A DNA stretch of 64,000 nt from Teredinibacter sp. KSP-S5-2 (GCF_032773895.1 NZ_CP120416.1:2106001-2170000); one strand, 5' to 3'; positions 10,351-20,314 are shown, counted from the stretch's first letter. The notes: generated by a model from the sequence alone, not told the origin. A program made the numbers and translations.

Positions 10351-10523
10351 AGATGTTATGAAACCTGGATATATACATTAAGCTGAATTCGTTATAACGG
10401 GCGACTATACCACAAAGGCCGTTTATCAAAGCGGCCAATTACACATTTTAGTTCATGTTTGTGACGCTAAGTTCCTAAATCAACTAAGCTTTTATAAGAC
10501 AACATCAATAACGAGGGGTGGCT

Positions 10524-10778
10524 ATGCCAAGAGCAAAAGTAACAAATTTAATCTCAAAATTACATGAAACTTTCGGTGACGACGCTACCAGTCCTGAGCA
10601 GGAAAGGCTCATGATGGAAATCAACTCTCACATGCAGGATTGGCAGGGAAAACATCCCGAAGACGCTAGCCTTATCGAAACTGTCGAGCTTCTGGTTACT
10701 CAGTTGGAAGAGTCGCATCCAAAATCGGCGTCAATAGCGAAAGAAATTGTGAATGTGTTAAGGGATATTGGAGTGTAA
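10524..10778 (+). CDS. DUF4404 family small protein
   Basis: An 84-residue acidic helical protein of unknown function. Its pattern (LHETFGDD..SPEQERLMMEINSHMQDW, then LIETVELLVTQLEESHP and a final VLRDIGV) matches DUF4404. The ATG at 10524 has GAGGGG six bases before it and is preferred over the GTG at 10518. It stands alone, divergent from prc. Confidence 0.75.
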   Translation: MPRAKVTNLISKLHETFGDDATSPEQERLMMEINSHMQDWQGKHPEDASLIETVELLVTQLEESHPKSASIAKEIVNVLRDIGV

Positions 10779-10953
10779 ATATACGCGCCAGCGCAATTGT
10801 CCCTGTTGGAATGTATTGATGTCACCTGTTGAAAAGATAGACATGTAATTCGTTCAAGAGGCACCTTAAAGCCTGTAAAGAAAGTCTCTTAAATATTCGT
10901 TTCGCGACTATACTTTTTTGTATGTATTTACACAGGCTAAAAGGTGCAGTCCA

Positions 10954-13650
10954 GTGGCTGAAATTAATGCCATTCCACATTCTCCAAATATTATTATTCT
11001 CTCCGAAAAAAAAGAGCAATCTGTTCTGTATATGAACATGGTTAGGGTGTATGGGTACAATGCCCTACACCTAAAGCCCGATGATGACATTGACGACTTT
11101 GTTCCCGATGTTTTTATTGTACGAATAGAGCAGCTCAGAACTTTCTCTTTTTTACTTGCGCAATTTGCCACAGTGCCAATTGTCGTTGTCCACAAATTTT
11201 CCGAAGACCTTGAGTTTTTGAGTGTCGAAACCCTCGATCAAGATGAGGACAGAATGTTCCACATTTTTGAGCGGGGGATTGCCAAACGTTTTCAGAAGGT
11301 GATTGAACGCGCACTGTTATATGAACAGAGCTGCGAATATCGTACCTTGTTGATCGAGCAAGATGAGAACACCCGAGAAAAAATCGTATCGATACTTAAA
11401 GAAAAAAAATCGAAGGTTCACACGCTTCCGAGCATATCTAAACTGTTGGATGCAAATTTAGAAACAATGGACTTGATTCTGGTGAATCTTGGCGGGAAAT
11501 ATCCTGCGGCTATAATGAAAGCTTTCTTTTTGGATCACGATCCATTAAGTCATGCTTCAGTTATTTTTCTGTCCAATAACAACAGGTATGAAATTTCGAA
11601 CATTACCGGAGAAGGGCTTACGGTGTTTCCGGTTGATAGGGATGTTGATGATCTTAGGCATCTTATTGAAAGCGGTCTTAAAAAAGCCAAAATCCGGAAA
11701 ATCGATCAACAGATCAGCTATAAGGAAGCCTACGAGCGTAATCAGGAACATATTACCTTAAATCAGCATGCCCTTGTCAGTATTAGCAATGCTGCCGGAG
11801 ATATTACCTATGTTAACGGGTTGTTTTGTGAAATCAGCGGTTACACGGCAGACCAGTTAATTGGCAAAAATCACAGAATTATCAAGTCGGGCGCTCACCC
11901 TGAAGAATTCTATGAAAATATATGGCAAACCATTTCGACTGGACATGTTTGGAAAGGTGAGATTTGCAATAGGAAGAAAAATGGTGATTTATATTGGGTC
12001 GATTCGACGATATCCCCCTTTATGGATGATCAAGGCAAACCCTATCAATATGTCTCTATTCGCACCGATATCACGAAAAGCAAAGCGGTGGAACAAAATC
12101 TTGAACATACCATGGATCTGTTAGAGCGCACGAATGAGGTGGCAAAAATAGGTCACTGGAGTATTGATGTAGAAACGATGCGCATCGAATGGAGTAAGGT
12201 TACCAGGCAAATACATGATGTTGATGATAATTTTCAGCCAACGCTGGAGAATGCAGTGGTTTTTTATGAGGAAGGTGGTTGTCGTGAGCAAATGAAAACG
12301 CTTTTTCAGCGTGCGATTAAATACAGCGAATCATTTGATGTTGAATTAATCATTCATACGCGGGATGGCGAAAAAAAATGGGTAAGAACGATAGGTGTGC
12401 CCGATTTAAATAACGGAAAATGTGTCCGTGTGTTCGGCGTATTTCAAGATGTAAGTGATATAAAAAAAGCTGAATATGATTTGATCGATGCCCGTAATCA
12501 GGCCGAAAAATCAAACAAAGCAAAGACAGATTTCTTATCCAATATGAGTCATGAACTAAGAACCCCGTTAAACGCCATTATCGGGTTTTCGGAGTTGTTG
12601 GATCTTGATGCTTCACTTAATCGGGATCAAAAAGACAATGTGGAAGAAATCAACAAAGCGGGGCAGCACTTACTTGAATTGGTAAATGAAATTTTAGACT
12701 TGGCCCGAATTGAAGCTGGTGAACTTACTTTTTCGATGGAAACGATTAACACTGTCCAAATAGTAAACGAATGTACACTCTTACTGACGACATTAATTGA
12801 AACTAAGAATATTCATGTAAATGTTGTGGGTGATACAAACATACATGTTAAAGCTGATCGCAAACGTTTAAAGCAATCCATTCTTAATTTACTGAGTAAC
12901 GCGATCAAATATAATACGGACAGTGGAAATATTGAAATTAATATTTCCGAACAAGATATGGGTTCAGTGCGTATCTCCGTCACGGATACAGGTCCTGGCA
13001 TCGATTCCGATAAATACGAACTAATTTTCCAACCTTTTTTACGTTTGCACGGTGAAAACGACGGCATAGAAGGAACGGGAATTGGATTGGCGTTAACCAA
13101 GAAAATCATTGAGTCGATGTCTGGCTCAATTGGTGTAATAAGTGAAGTGGGAAGCGGAAGTACCTTTTGGATTGATCTTCCGCTCGATAAAACACCGGAA
13201 GTGTCAGATGACCCTCAAGGCGGTGAAGTGATTTCATCATCAACTGATGATACTACGTTGATGGGTAACGAGAGACATAAAATCCTTTATATTGAAGATA
13301 ACCCTGCTAACTTAAAACTTATGATGCAAATAGTGGCTTCAAGAAAGGATACCAAGCTGCTTAGTGCTCTCACACCTCAAATAGGCATAGAGTTCGCAAA
13401 AACACATAACCCAGAACTTATTATGCTTGATATTAATCTTCCTGAAATGGATGGCTATCAACTACTTGATCGACTTAAAAGTGAAGGTTTTTCAAAAACA
13501 CCTTTTGTCGCTATTTCCGCGAATGCTATGCCGGAGGACGTCAAGAGAGGTAAGAGTGCGGGGTTTGATGAATACCTGACCAAGCCGATTAATATTCCGC
13601 TTTTTAATGAGTTTTTAGATAATTTGTATACCCAGAACCAGCGAGAGTAA
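10954..13650 (+). CDS. Soluble hybrid histidine kinase with N-terminal receiver-like domains and PAS sensors
   Basis: About 898 residues with no transmembrane segment. Order: two receiver-like regions without a clear phosphate-acceptor pattern (about 15-250), a PAS/PAC unit (NAAGDITYVNGLFCEISGYTADQLIGK, about 275-385), a second PAS (about 400-510), HisKA with the H-box SNMSHELRTPLNAIIGF, HATPase with DTGPGI and GTGIGLAL, and a C-terminal receiver with ILYIEDNPAN, the acceptor Asp in LIMLDINLPEMDG and the Lys of YLTKPI. Key catalytic residues are all present. I prefer the GTG at 10954, which has AAAAGG nine bases upstream, over a TTG at 10918 without a ribosome site. It lies ten bases before a second hybrid kinase. 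Signal and output are unknown. Confidence 0.9.
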   Translation: MAEINAIPHSPNIIILSEKKEQSVLYMNMVRVYGYNALHLKPDDDIDDFVPDVFIVRIEQLRTFSFLLAQFATVPIVVVHKFSEDLEFLSVETLDQDEDRMFHIFERGIAKRFQKVIERALLYEQSCEYRTLLIEQDENTREKIVSILKEKKSKVHTLPSISKLLDANLETMDLILVNLGGKYPAAIMKAFFLDHDPLSHASVIFLSNNNRYEISNITGEGLTVFPVDRDVDDLRHLIESGLKKAKIRKIDQQISYKEAYERNQEHITLNQHALVSISNAAGDITYVNGLFCEISGYTADQLIGKNHRIIKSGAHPEEFYENIWQTISTGHVWKGEICNRKKNGDLYWVDSTISPFMDDQGKPYQYVSIRTDITKSKAVEQNLEHTMDLLERTNEVAKIGHWSIDVETMRIEWSKVTRQIHDVDDNFQPTLENAVVFYEEGGCREQMKTLFQRAIKYSESFDVELIIHTRDGEKKWVRTIGVPDLNNGKCVRVFGVFQDVSDIKKAEYDLIDARNQAEKSNKAKTDFLSNMSHELRTPLNAIIGFSELLDLDASLNRDQKDNVEEINKAGQHLLELVNEILDLARIEAGELTFSMETINTVQIVNECTLLLTTLIETKNIHVNVVGDTNIHVKADRKRLKQSILNLLSNAIKYNTDSGNIEINISEQDMGSVRISVTDTGPGIDSDKYELIFQPFLRLHGENDGIEGTGIGLALTKKIIESMSGSIGVISEVGSGSTFWIDLPLDKTPEVSDDPQGGEVISSSTDDTTLMGNERHKILYIEDNPANLKLMMQIVASRKDTKLLSALTPQIGIEFAKTHNPELIMLDINLPEMDGYQLLDRLKSEGFSKTPFVAISANAMPEDVKRGKSAGFDEYLTKPINIPLFNEFLDNLYTQNQRE

Positions 13651-13659
13651 TACCAAATA

Positions 13660-16410
13660 ATGGATAAAAATATTGGCCAAGGTATAGCTATTCAGGACGC
13701 TTCGGAAGAGGATGTGGACCAGGTCGATATTATCACCCAAAATGACATAATTGTCGGCATAGATTTTAAAGGAAACACCAAAGCAAGCAGGCTGGCAGAA
13801 GAGCTGGCTGTTGGAAAGAATTTTCGTTCGGCCTTGGCAAAAATGTATGGGGGAAAAACGCTGGACAACTACTTGGTCCAGCGGCAAAAGGTCATAAATA
13901 ATAATACTCAGAAACTGGCTTTATCTTTTGATATTGTTTCGTCTCAGCCGGAAAAACAATTTCAAGTTCTGATGGTTGAATTTGTAGGTCTATACGATGG
14001 CAATATCTGGTTGAAAACCACCCTGGCATTAAAAGAGTCAAGAACCATTAAGGAAGGCTTTGTCAACCGGTTCGCCTTTGGCTTCTATCAGTTTGTTGAA
14101 GACGCAGATTTTTTCATTCTCTTGCTGAATGATCGTCGAAATATCGTCTATGCGAATAGCTGCTTTCTATCTGCTACTGAATACAATAGTAGTAATCTGG
14201 ATAATTCGCGATTTGACGATATGTTTATACCCAGCAGGGAGAAGCAAATATTTGATACATTTTTTCACTCGCTACAGGTGCGTCAAACTAAAGAAATATA
14301 CCTTGGTGCGATTCGTAAGAAAAACCAGCAGGAACTTAATATTCGATGGTTTGGCAAGCGAATAAGCGATGATGCTCATTTTATATTGTTATTTGGAATT
14401 GATGTAACCGGTCAGGACGCGATGCAGAAGCAGTTGCGTTCAAGTGAGTCGAGATTTCGTGCGTTATTTGAATTATCACCCGTTGGAATCGCTCTGATCG
14501 ATTTTGATAGCGAAAAGTTTGTTGAAGTAAATGATGCTTTTCTCAAACCGATGAAGAGGAGCAAGCAGGAAATTATTGGCACTCACACGTATTTATACTC
14601 TCCTTCCGAGTACAAAGCCCTGGATGAAAGGGCACGTCACCAGTTGGAGAAATACGGTTTTTATACCCACTTTCAGAAAGATTTTATTGATAGGGATGGC
14701 CAGCGTTATCCGGTGGAGGTACATGGCACCATTATCCGTGAAGCGAATGATCGACGGCTGATTTGGACCATCGTGGAAGATATAAGCCTCAGAAAAACCG
14801 CTGAAGAGAACATTTTAAACAACGAAAGACGCTTAAAGAGCGCGCAACAATTAGCGCTTATCTGTAGCCTGGAGATGGATCTCAAGGCGGGAACTCAAAC
14901 GTGGTCGGATACCGTGCAGGATGTTCTGGGACTATTGCCTCAGGAAGTGTCATTTGGTCGTTTTATGGCGATGATCGATCGAGATGACTGGCAGCGAGTT
15001 GAAAAAGCTTACACCAAAGCAGCCAAGGATTATCAAGGGTATGAAATTACTCATAAAATCACCGATGCTAAAGGTAACAAAAAATATCTAAAACATCAGT
15101 GTATTGCCAACACGGAACAAAATGGCAAAAGACTATTTATTACGCTGCAAGATGTAACAAAACAAAAATCGATAGAGAATGAGCTAAAACGCTATCGAGA
15201 TCACCTTGAAGAACTGGTGGAAAATAGAACTCAAGAATTGATCAGTGCGCGAGATTTGGCGGAAAAAGCAAATAAATCCAAGTCAGACTTTTTTTCGCGC
15301 ATGAGTCATGAACTTAGAACACCGCTGAATGCCATTCTCGGTTTTTCTGAAATTTTACTTTTAAATGATGCAATTCGTCTTGAAAAGGATGCTCTGGATA
15401 ATGTTAACGAAATCTATCGGGCTGGTGATCATTTGAAAGATATGATTAATGATGTGCTGGAGCTTAGTAAAATTGAGGCCGGAGAAATCAAGTTTACGTA
15501 CCAGTCCACCTGCGTTAAAAGCATTATCGATGAATGTGTGAAAGGGCTTTCATCCTTAACGCAAAAAAGGGGAATTACGGTTGTTCAAAACATTGAAGAG
15601 GATCTTGCCAGTATTAATGTCGATCCCCTAAGGTTTAAACAGATTATTGTTAATATTATTAATAATGCAATTAAATATAACAAGGAAGGAGGAAAAATAA
15701 TTATCGATCAAGCTATTTCGCCAGATCACAAGTTGACAATAAATATACGCGATACAGGAATAGGAATAAAAGAGGAAGTAATAGGGCAAATATTTAAACC
15801 TTTTGAACGCGCAGTATCGCCTTACGAAGCGATTGAGGGGACCGGAATAGGTTTGGCTATATGCCGGGAATTTGTAGAAACCATGTCCGGTGTTATTGGT
15901 GTTGAAAGCGAAGAAAACATCGGTAGTAATTTTTGGATTCAGTTCCCCATCGATAGTTATGATGTTGATAATCTTATCGAAAAAAGCCAGTCTACTGTGT
16001 TACAGAAACACGAGGATAATAAACCGAAAAAAAATATACGGGTTCTTTATATCGAAGATAATCTGGTCAATATTAAGCTGCTGCGAAAGATTGTAAAAAA
16101 CCATTTAAACTATGAATTCTATGAAGCGCTTACAGGGCAAGCGGGGATAGGGTGCATCGAAGAAGAACCGTTTGATATTGTCTTGGTAGATATCACCTTG
16201 CCGGATATGTCCGGTTTCGATGTGGTAAACACCGTGCGTAGAGATATAAAGTTTGCGAAATTGCCGATGATAGCAGTAACCGCTCATGCGTATAAAGATG
16301 ATGAACAAAAAGCACTGGCTCACGGTTTCAACGCCTTTATATCAAAGCCCATCGATACTCAAGCTCTCTGTCAAAAGATTAATACGCTATTGGCTCGTGC
16401 CCAGGAATAG
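13660..16410 (+). CDS. Soluble hybrid histidine kinase with PAS domains
   Basis: 916 residues, no membrane segment. A short N-terminal region is followed by a PAS-like domain (LLNDRRNIVYANSCFLSATEY, about 145-255), a canonical PAS/PAC (FRALFELSPVGIALIDF, about 265-380), a third PAS-like domain (about 390-505), a coiled stretch, HisKA (SRMSHELRTPLNAILGF), HATPase (DTGIGI, GTGIGLAI) and a receiver (VLYIEDNLVN, VLVDITLPDMSG, FISKPI). All catalytic residues are present. It is similar in its kinase and receiver half to the upstream gene, from which it is separated by nine bases, so the two probably form an operon that arose by duplication of the kinase core. No DNA-binding response regulator is adjacent. 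Confidence 0.9.
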   Translation: MDKNIGQGIAIQDASEEDVDQVDIITQNDIIVGIDFKGNTKASRLAEELAVGKNFRSALAKMYGGKTLDNYLVQRQKVINNNTQKLALSFDIVSSQPEKQFQVLMVEFVGLYDGNIWLKTTLALKESRTIKEGFVNRFAFGFYQFVEDADFFILLLNDRRNIVYANSCFLSATEYNSSNLDNSRFDDMFIPSREKQIFDTFFHSLQVRQTKEIYLGAIRKKNQQELNIRWFGKRISDDAHFILLFGIDVTGQDAMQKQLRSSESRFRALFELSPVGIALIDFDSEKFVEVNDAFLKPMKRSKQEIIGTHTYLYSPSEYKALDERARHQLEKYGFYTHFQKDFIDRDGQRYPVEVHGTIIREANDRRLIWTIVEDISLRKTAEENILNNERRLKSAQQLALICSLEMDLKAGTQTWSDTVQDVLGLLPQEVSFGRFMAMIDRDDWQRVEKAYTKAAKDYQGYEITHKITDAKGNKKYLKHQCIANTEQNGKRLFITLQDVTKQKSIENELKRYRDHLEELVENRTQELISARDLAEKANKSKSDFFSRMSHELRTPLNAILGFSEILLLNDAIRLEKDALDNVNEIYRAGDHLKDMINDVLELSKIEAGEIKFTYQSTCVKSIIDECVKGLSSLTQKRGITVVQNIEEDLASINVDPLRFKQIIVNIINNAIKYNKEGGKIIIDQAISPDHKLTINIRDTGIGIKEEVIGQIFKPFERAVSPYEAIEGTGIGLAICREFVETMSGVIGVESEENIGSNFWIQFPIDSYDVDNLIEKSQSTVLQKHEDNKPKKNIRVLYIEDNLVNIKLLRKIVKNHLNYEFYEALTGQAGIGCIEEEPFDIVLVDITLPDMSGFDVVNTVRRDIKFAKLPMIAVTAHAYKDDEQKALAHGFNAFISKPIDTQALCQKINTLLARAQE

Positions 16411-16645
16411 TTCCCCAAGTTCTATTTTGACCGGCTTGTTCCGTTCATGCATCCCCATAACTTGAGATATACAGAAGAGAATAATTCTCATATGGCCAAT
16501 GTTTCATTTATTTTAAATAACAAAAAATAGACATAAATTACGTGAACTTCAGGTAACTAATACCTTATGCATTGAGGTATAATGCCGAGCTTCCCGTTGG
16601 CTAGTTGGTTCGAGTTTAGGCCTGTCAAGGCTTGAGAATTCCTAA

Positions 16646-17314
16646 ATGAATGTTAAAGAATATATCCGTCAAAAAGGTGAGTGGGTCGCAAGTGCGCAAC
16701 ACACACTGAAGGAGAAGTTTGAAAATCAGGTACGCGATATATCGATTACGCTCGAAGAGTTTAACGAAAAAAAAATCGATCTATTCCAAATTAAGGAATT
16801 TCTAAAAAGCTACAGCGGTGGTAGCGCGACACCTCAAGCCTCTGAGTCTGTAGAAAATTTGTACAAAGCGTTATCCGAGAATATGGGAAGCCAATACCAT
16901 ATTGGTGAATGGTTCTTGATGTCTCAGTCTAAAATCAACCAGTTTGCCGAGGTAACGGGCGATAAACAGTGGATACATATTGACCAGGATCGAGCGCAGC
17001 AGGACTCGCCATTTGGTTCAACAGTTGCCCATGGTTTTTATTTGCTGTCCTTATTGCCGTTTTTAACGGAAACAGTGAATAGTACAGAGTTTGACTATCC
17101 TTACGTCCGTCTAGTGGTTAATTCGGGCATTAGTAACGCACGCTTCCAATCTGTTGTCAAACCTAACACCCGAATTCGCGCCAGATCCAGAATTGTCGAA
17201 GCCCAAAAGTTTAAAAAACACTTGGAATTGGTCAAACAGGTCGAAGTTGAGATCGAGAATAAAAGTGTGCCTGCGGTTATTGCCGATATTAATTACCGGA
17301 TATATTGTCGTTAA
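16646..17314 (+). CDS. MaoC/NodN-like hot-dog hydratase with N-terminal extension
   Basis: 222 residues. The first ~75 residues are helical and charged. The remainder is a MaoC-like domain with the segment FAEVTGDKQWIHIDQDRAQQ, GSTVAHGFYLLSLLPFL (catalytic Asp/His region of R-specific enoyl-CoA hydratases), and NSGISNARFQSVVKPNTRIRARSRI. NodN-like proteins share this DxQWIHxD pattern. The likely reaction is hydration of an enoyl thioester, but the substrate is unknown. The N-terminal extension is unusual compared with ~150-residue relatives. Convergent with the next gene. Confidence 0.8.
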   Translation: MNVKEYIRQKGEWVASAQHTLKEKFENQVRDISITLEEFNEKKIDLFQIKEFLKSYSGGSATPQASESVENLYKALSENMGSQYHIGEWFLMSQSKINQFAEVTGDKQWIHIDQDRAQQDSPFGSTVAHGFYLLSLLPFLTETVNSTEFDYPYVRLVVNSGISNARFQSVVKPNTRIRARSRIVEAQKFKKHLELVKQVEVEIENKSVPAVIADINYRIYCR

Positions 17315-17320
17315 ACCCGA

Positions 17321-17695
17321 TTATGGCTTGCTAAACAGCCAATCCAGAGCGAGTTCTTTCGATGGGAACGCATTGACATTTGCTCCTCGGTTAATTGCAG
17401 TATCCATCGCCAAGCCATTCAAGTTACTCAGTGAGACATAAAACGCGACTTTCATAGGAGAGTGCCAACATTTGGCAATGTATTCCCCGGTTTGGTAGCG
17501 GCTTAAAATTGATTCCGGTGCGGACATTTGAGTCGCATTAACCAGAACTTTCGGACGTTTATGCAATATTGAGTGCTTTTTGATAAGGTCAACACACTCT
17601 TTTGCGGATTCCATTGTCCAGGTTCCACTCACAGTAACAAACAGATGATCCTGGGGGCTATCGCTATAATTGAACTGGAAGTCTGATGTTGGCAT
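17321..17695 (-). CDS. STAS/SpoIIAA-like small protein
   Basis: A 124-residue protein with a pattern resembling SpoIIAA-like or STAS domains: DHLFVTVSGTWTMESAKECVDLI, a strand-loop KVLVNATQMSAP, and a C-terminal ANVNAFPSKELALDWL helix common in SpoIIAA-like proteins. No Ser phosphorylation site can be assigned. Six bases separate its stop from that of the MaoC gene. Function unknown. Confidence 0.6.
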   Translation of the reverse strand: MPTSDFQFNYSDSPQDHLFVTVSGTWTMESAKECVDLIKKHSILHKRPKVLVNATQMSAPESILSRYQTGEYIAKCWHSPMKVAFYVSLSNLNGLAMDTAINRGANVNAFPSKELALDWLFSKP

Positions 17696-17902
17696 CTATT
17701 TGGGGTCTGGAATGGCACTGCATAGCAGGTGGGGTTATTTGCGCAAGGTGTCCATTTTACGCATCTCTGTAATATTTTTAATACTTTTTTTGGCTGAAAA
17801 CTACAATAATTGATCACTTACTAGGAAAAACCATACTCTAAGTATTGCTTTAGTTCGTGTGATATAACCAAGAGATCGGTAAGAGGAGGAAATCGGGTAA
17901 TA

Positions 17903-18106
17903 ATGCTATATGCCACTGGTGATGAACCTTGCATCATTCTGGATAAAGAAGGTATTGCAAAGGGTGTAAATTTTGAACACGACGATAAGCTACGGCAGGT
18001 AAGCTGGTCTTCAAACTATTGCACGGCAATTAATATCGACTCAGGAGAGATAGTCCATCTCAGAAATATAGGTGGAAGGTGGATACACTACATGATTGGC
18101 GAGTAA
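17903..18106 (+). CDS. Small hypothetical protein
   Basis: 67 residues, preceded by a strong GAGGAGG-type ribosome site (17882-17889), which is the main support. The sequence is beta-rich with two Cys and an end reading HLRNIGGRWIHYMIGE. No family recognised. Neighbours are also unassigned. Confidence 0.5.
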   Translation: MLYATGDEPCIILDKEGIAKGVNFEHDDKLRQVSWSSNYCTAINIDSGEIVHLRNIGGRWIHYMIGE

Positions 18107-18208
18107 CTCTAGCCGATTTCCTACAAAACACAGAGCGATTATCTAAAGCCACAAGGCGTTGAGCTAACTATAATTACTGGAAAGACTTGGGTACCAAGGA
18201 CGTACGTA

Positions 18209-18568
18209 ATGAACACTAAGCAAACCTCTGCGCAAGACTCCAGTATTGCCGATTACCAGTTCATTATTGAGGAGATTGATTACATGATCGCCTCAACCAC
18301 GCAACTTCGCGAATCTCTCAACACTGTGTGTCAGCGTCAGTTAGCTTTTCCTAATAAAGAACTGGAAAAAATTCGGGTAGGTTGCCGCCATCAATTCCAT
18401 AAGATTCGAGAATTTAAACACTTGTTGGGGAACTGGCGCATTGAGCTTCGTTTTGTGCCGTATAAAACGGAAATAAAAGATTACCTTTTTCTTTTGGATG
18501 ATCTCGAATCCCAGACTTCAACCAATGTGCAACTGGCAGCCAAATTGGCCGAAGCGAAAGTGAGTTGA
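18209..18568 (+). CDS. Hypothetical helical protein
   Basis: 119 residues, predicted mostly helical (FIIEEIDYMIASTTQLRES; LGNWRIELRFVPYKTEIKDYLFLLDDLE). No signal peptide or known domain seen. It is followed by a good intrinsic terminator at 18598-18630, which supports it being a real transcription unit. Function not recognised. Confidence 0.55.
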   Translation: MNTKQTSAQDSSIADYQFIIEEIDYMIASTTQLRESLNTVCQRQLAFPNKELEKIRVGCRHQFHKIREFKHLLGNWRIELRFVPYKTEIKDYLFLLDDLESQTSTNVQLAAKLAEAKVS

Positions 18569-18597
18569 TTTCTTAAACTAGACAACCCTATCATTTG

Positions 18598-18630
18598 AAA
18601 ACGCTTATATAAGGCGTTTTTCTCTTTTTG
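18598..18630 (+). terminator. Rho-independent terminator
   Basis: AAAACGC and TTA on the left pair with TAAGGCGTTTT on the right (one bulged base), followed by TCTCTTTTTG. Stem plus T-rich tail 30 bases after the stop of the gene ending at 18568. Confidence 0.75.
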
Positions 18631-18792
18631 TTCAAACCATATTTGTCCACGACCTGGAGTTGGTTCCAGGTTGTATAGCTTTGTGTTCAAGAGTCCTTGG
18701 TCTTACTGCCGGTTTCCTCACCCATTGACCGTATAATTACTGGCTATGATCAGTTTTCGGCAAAGTTTGTCATTGAAGAAAACAAAGTGGGT

Positions 18793-18851
18793 AGGGCCGA
18801 GCTAGAAGTGCATAAATCGGTTAGGATATCTCACTTCGCTGCAACGGCCCT
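18793..18851 (+). promoter_or_regulatory. Long leader hairpin immediately before modA
   Basis: AGGGCCG (18793-18799) pairs with CGGCCCT (18845-18851), AGC (18800-18802) with GCT (18838-18840), and GAAGTG (18805-18810) with CACTTC (18832-18837). This leaves bulges TA and GCAA and a 21-base apical loop. The ribosome site GAGGAA (18854-18859) lies three bases after the stem and modA starts at 18869. Such placement suggests control of translation initiation or a structured leader. I do not recognise the conserved core of the moco-type riboswitch in it. Confidence 0.5.
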
Positions 18852-18868
18852 CTGAGGAAATAAGTAAA

Positions 18869-19615
18869 ATGAAGGTAAGCGTTTTTTTTGTGATGACACT
18901 GTTTGTCGGCTTTGCCCAAGCAGAAACCATCCACGTTGCCGTCGCCTCAAATTTTGCCCAACCCATGAGAACGCTCGCCAGAGAATTTGAAAAAGAGTCT
19001 GGGCATAGACTTGTTCTCTCTATTGGTTCTTCAGGCAAACTATATGCTCAAATACGTCATGGGGCGCCTTATCATCTTTTTTTCTCAGCAGATCAAGCAA
19101 AACCTGTAGCATTGGAAAAGGCCGGGAGCATTGTCGAAAACAGCCGTTCCACTTATGCAATCGGTATTTTGGCCCTTTGGGCGAAAAACAGGAATGACAG
19201 CTCTGCACTTCACTTACTTAAGCAGGGGCAGTTTAGCAGGCTGGCAATCGCCAATCCGCGTTTTGCCCCTTATGGTGTAGCAGCTAAACAGGTTTTATTA
19301 AACCTAAAGCTTGCAGAGAAAACACAAGCCCGTTGGATAATGGGTGAGAATATTGGGCAGACCTATCAGTTTGTCCACAGCGGCAACGCAGATCTTGGTT
19401 TTGTTGCCCTTTCTCAGGTAATGGAAGACGGAAAAATGGCCCCAGGGGCTATGGTTGTGCCTGGCAACCTGTACACACCTATAAAGCAGGATTTTGTTCT
19501 CTTAAAAAAAGGTGAAAAGAACCCTGCTGCAAATGCTCTAATGCGTTTTGTAAAAGAGCTTTCCGCACAGGAAATAATACGATCTTATGGTTACCAAACC
19601 CCACCCAAGGTATAA
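18869..19615 (+). CDS. modA: Molybdate ABC transporter, periplasmic binding protein
   Basis: ModA captures molybdate or tungstate in the periplasm. 248 residues with a signal peptide (MKVSVFFVMTLFVGFAQA). The mature part starts ETIHVAVASNFAQPMRTLAREFE and includes SIGSSGKLYAQIRHGAPYHLFFSADQAKP and the FVHSGNADLGFVALSQV segment, all typical of ModA. It is the first gene of modABC with six bases to modB. Upstream is a strong leader hairpin. Confidence 0.93.
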   Translation: MKVSVFFVMTLFVGFAQAETIHVAVASNFAQPMRTLAREFEKESGHRLVLSIGSSGKLYAQIRHGAPYHLFFSADQAKPVALEKAGSIVENSRSTYAIGILALWAKNRNDSSALHLLKQGQFSRLAIANPRFAPYGVAAKQVLLNLKLAEKTQARWIMGENIGQTYQFVHSGNADLGFVALSQVMEDGKMAPGAMVVPGNLYTPIKQDFVLLKKGEKNPAANALMRFVKELSAQEIIRSYGYQTPPKV

Positions 19616-19621
19616 CGCCTG

Positions 19622-20314
19622 ATGTCTTTTTCTGAAACAGATATTACTGCGATATGGCTAACCTTGCGTTTGGCGTCCACCGTTACCTTGTTATTACTGC
19701 TACTAGGTACGCCTATCGCTTGGTGGCTGGCACGTACGAAATCCTGGTGGAAGGGGCCAGTTGGCGCTGTTGTTGCCCTACCGTTGGTTCTACCACCCAC
19801 AGTGCTGGGCTTTTATTTGTTAATCGCAATGGGGCCAAATGGACCTATTGGTCAACTCACTCAAACGCTTGGTTTGGGTACCTTGCCATTTACTTTCTGG
19901 GGCTTGGTTGTGGCGTCCATTTTTTATTCTATGCCTTTTGTTGTGCAACCAATCCAAAATGCTATTGAAGCTTTAGGGGCCCGACCTTTGGAAGTAGCTG
20001 CCACATTGGGTGCCGGTCCGTGGGATCGTTTCTTTTCTGTGGTTGTGCCCATGGCCAAACCGGGGTTTATTTCCGCTACTGTTCTGGGTTTCGCCCATAC
20101 TGTAGGCGAGTTTGGTGTGGTGCTGATGATTGGTGGCAATATTCCCGGCGAAACGCAGGTGTTGTCTGTTCAGCTATACGACCATGTTGAGGCTTTGGAA
20201 TATGCTCAATCCCATGCATTGGCTGGCTCCCTGGTTATATTTTCTTTCCTTGTACTTTTGGGGCTTTATTGGTCTCAGCGGAAACAGGGAAGTGCCGGGT
20301 TAAAGTATCAGTAA
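19622..20314 (+). CDS. modB: Molybdate ABC transporter permease
   Basis: An inner-membrane permease of 230 residues, with about five hydrophobic segments starting IWLTLRLASTVTLLLLLLGTPIAWWLA. The EAA coupling loop reads EALGARPLEVAATLGAGPWDRFFSVVVPMAKPG, and AHTVGEFGVVLMIGGNIPGETQVLS is typical of ModB. It sits between modA and modC. Confidence 0.94.
   Translation: MSFSETDITAIWLTLRLASTVTLLLLLLGTPIAWWLARTKSWWKGPVGAVVALPLVLPPTVLGFYLLIAMGPNGPIGQLTQTLGLGTLPFTFWGLVVASIFYSMPFVVQPIQNAIEALGARPLEVAATLGAGPWDRFFSVVVPMAKPGFISATVLGFAHTVGEFGVVLMIGGNIPGETQVLSVQLYDHVEALEYAQSHALAGSLVIFSFLVLLGLYWSQRKQGSAGLKYQ

Noticed and set aside
18793-18851. Molybdenum-cofactor riboswitch before modA
   Set aside because: The stem is strong, but I cannot see the conserved core of that riboswitch, so I report only a structured leader.
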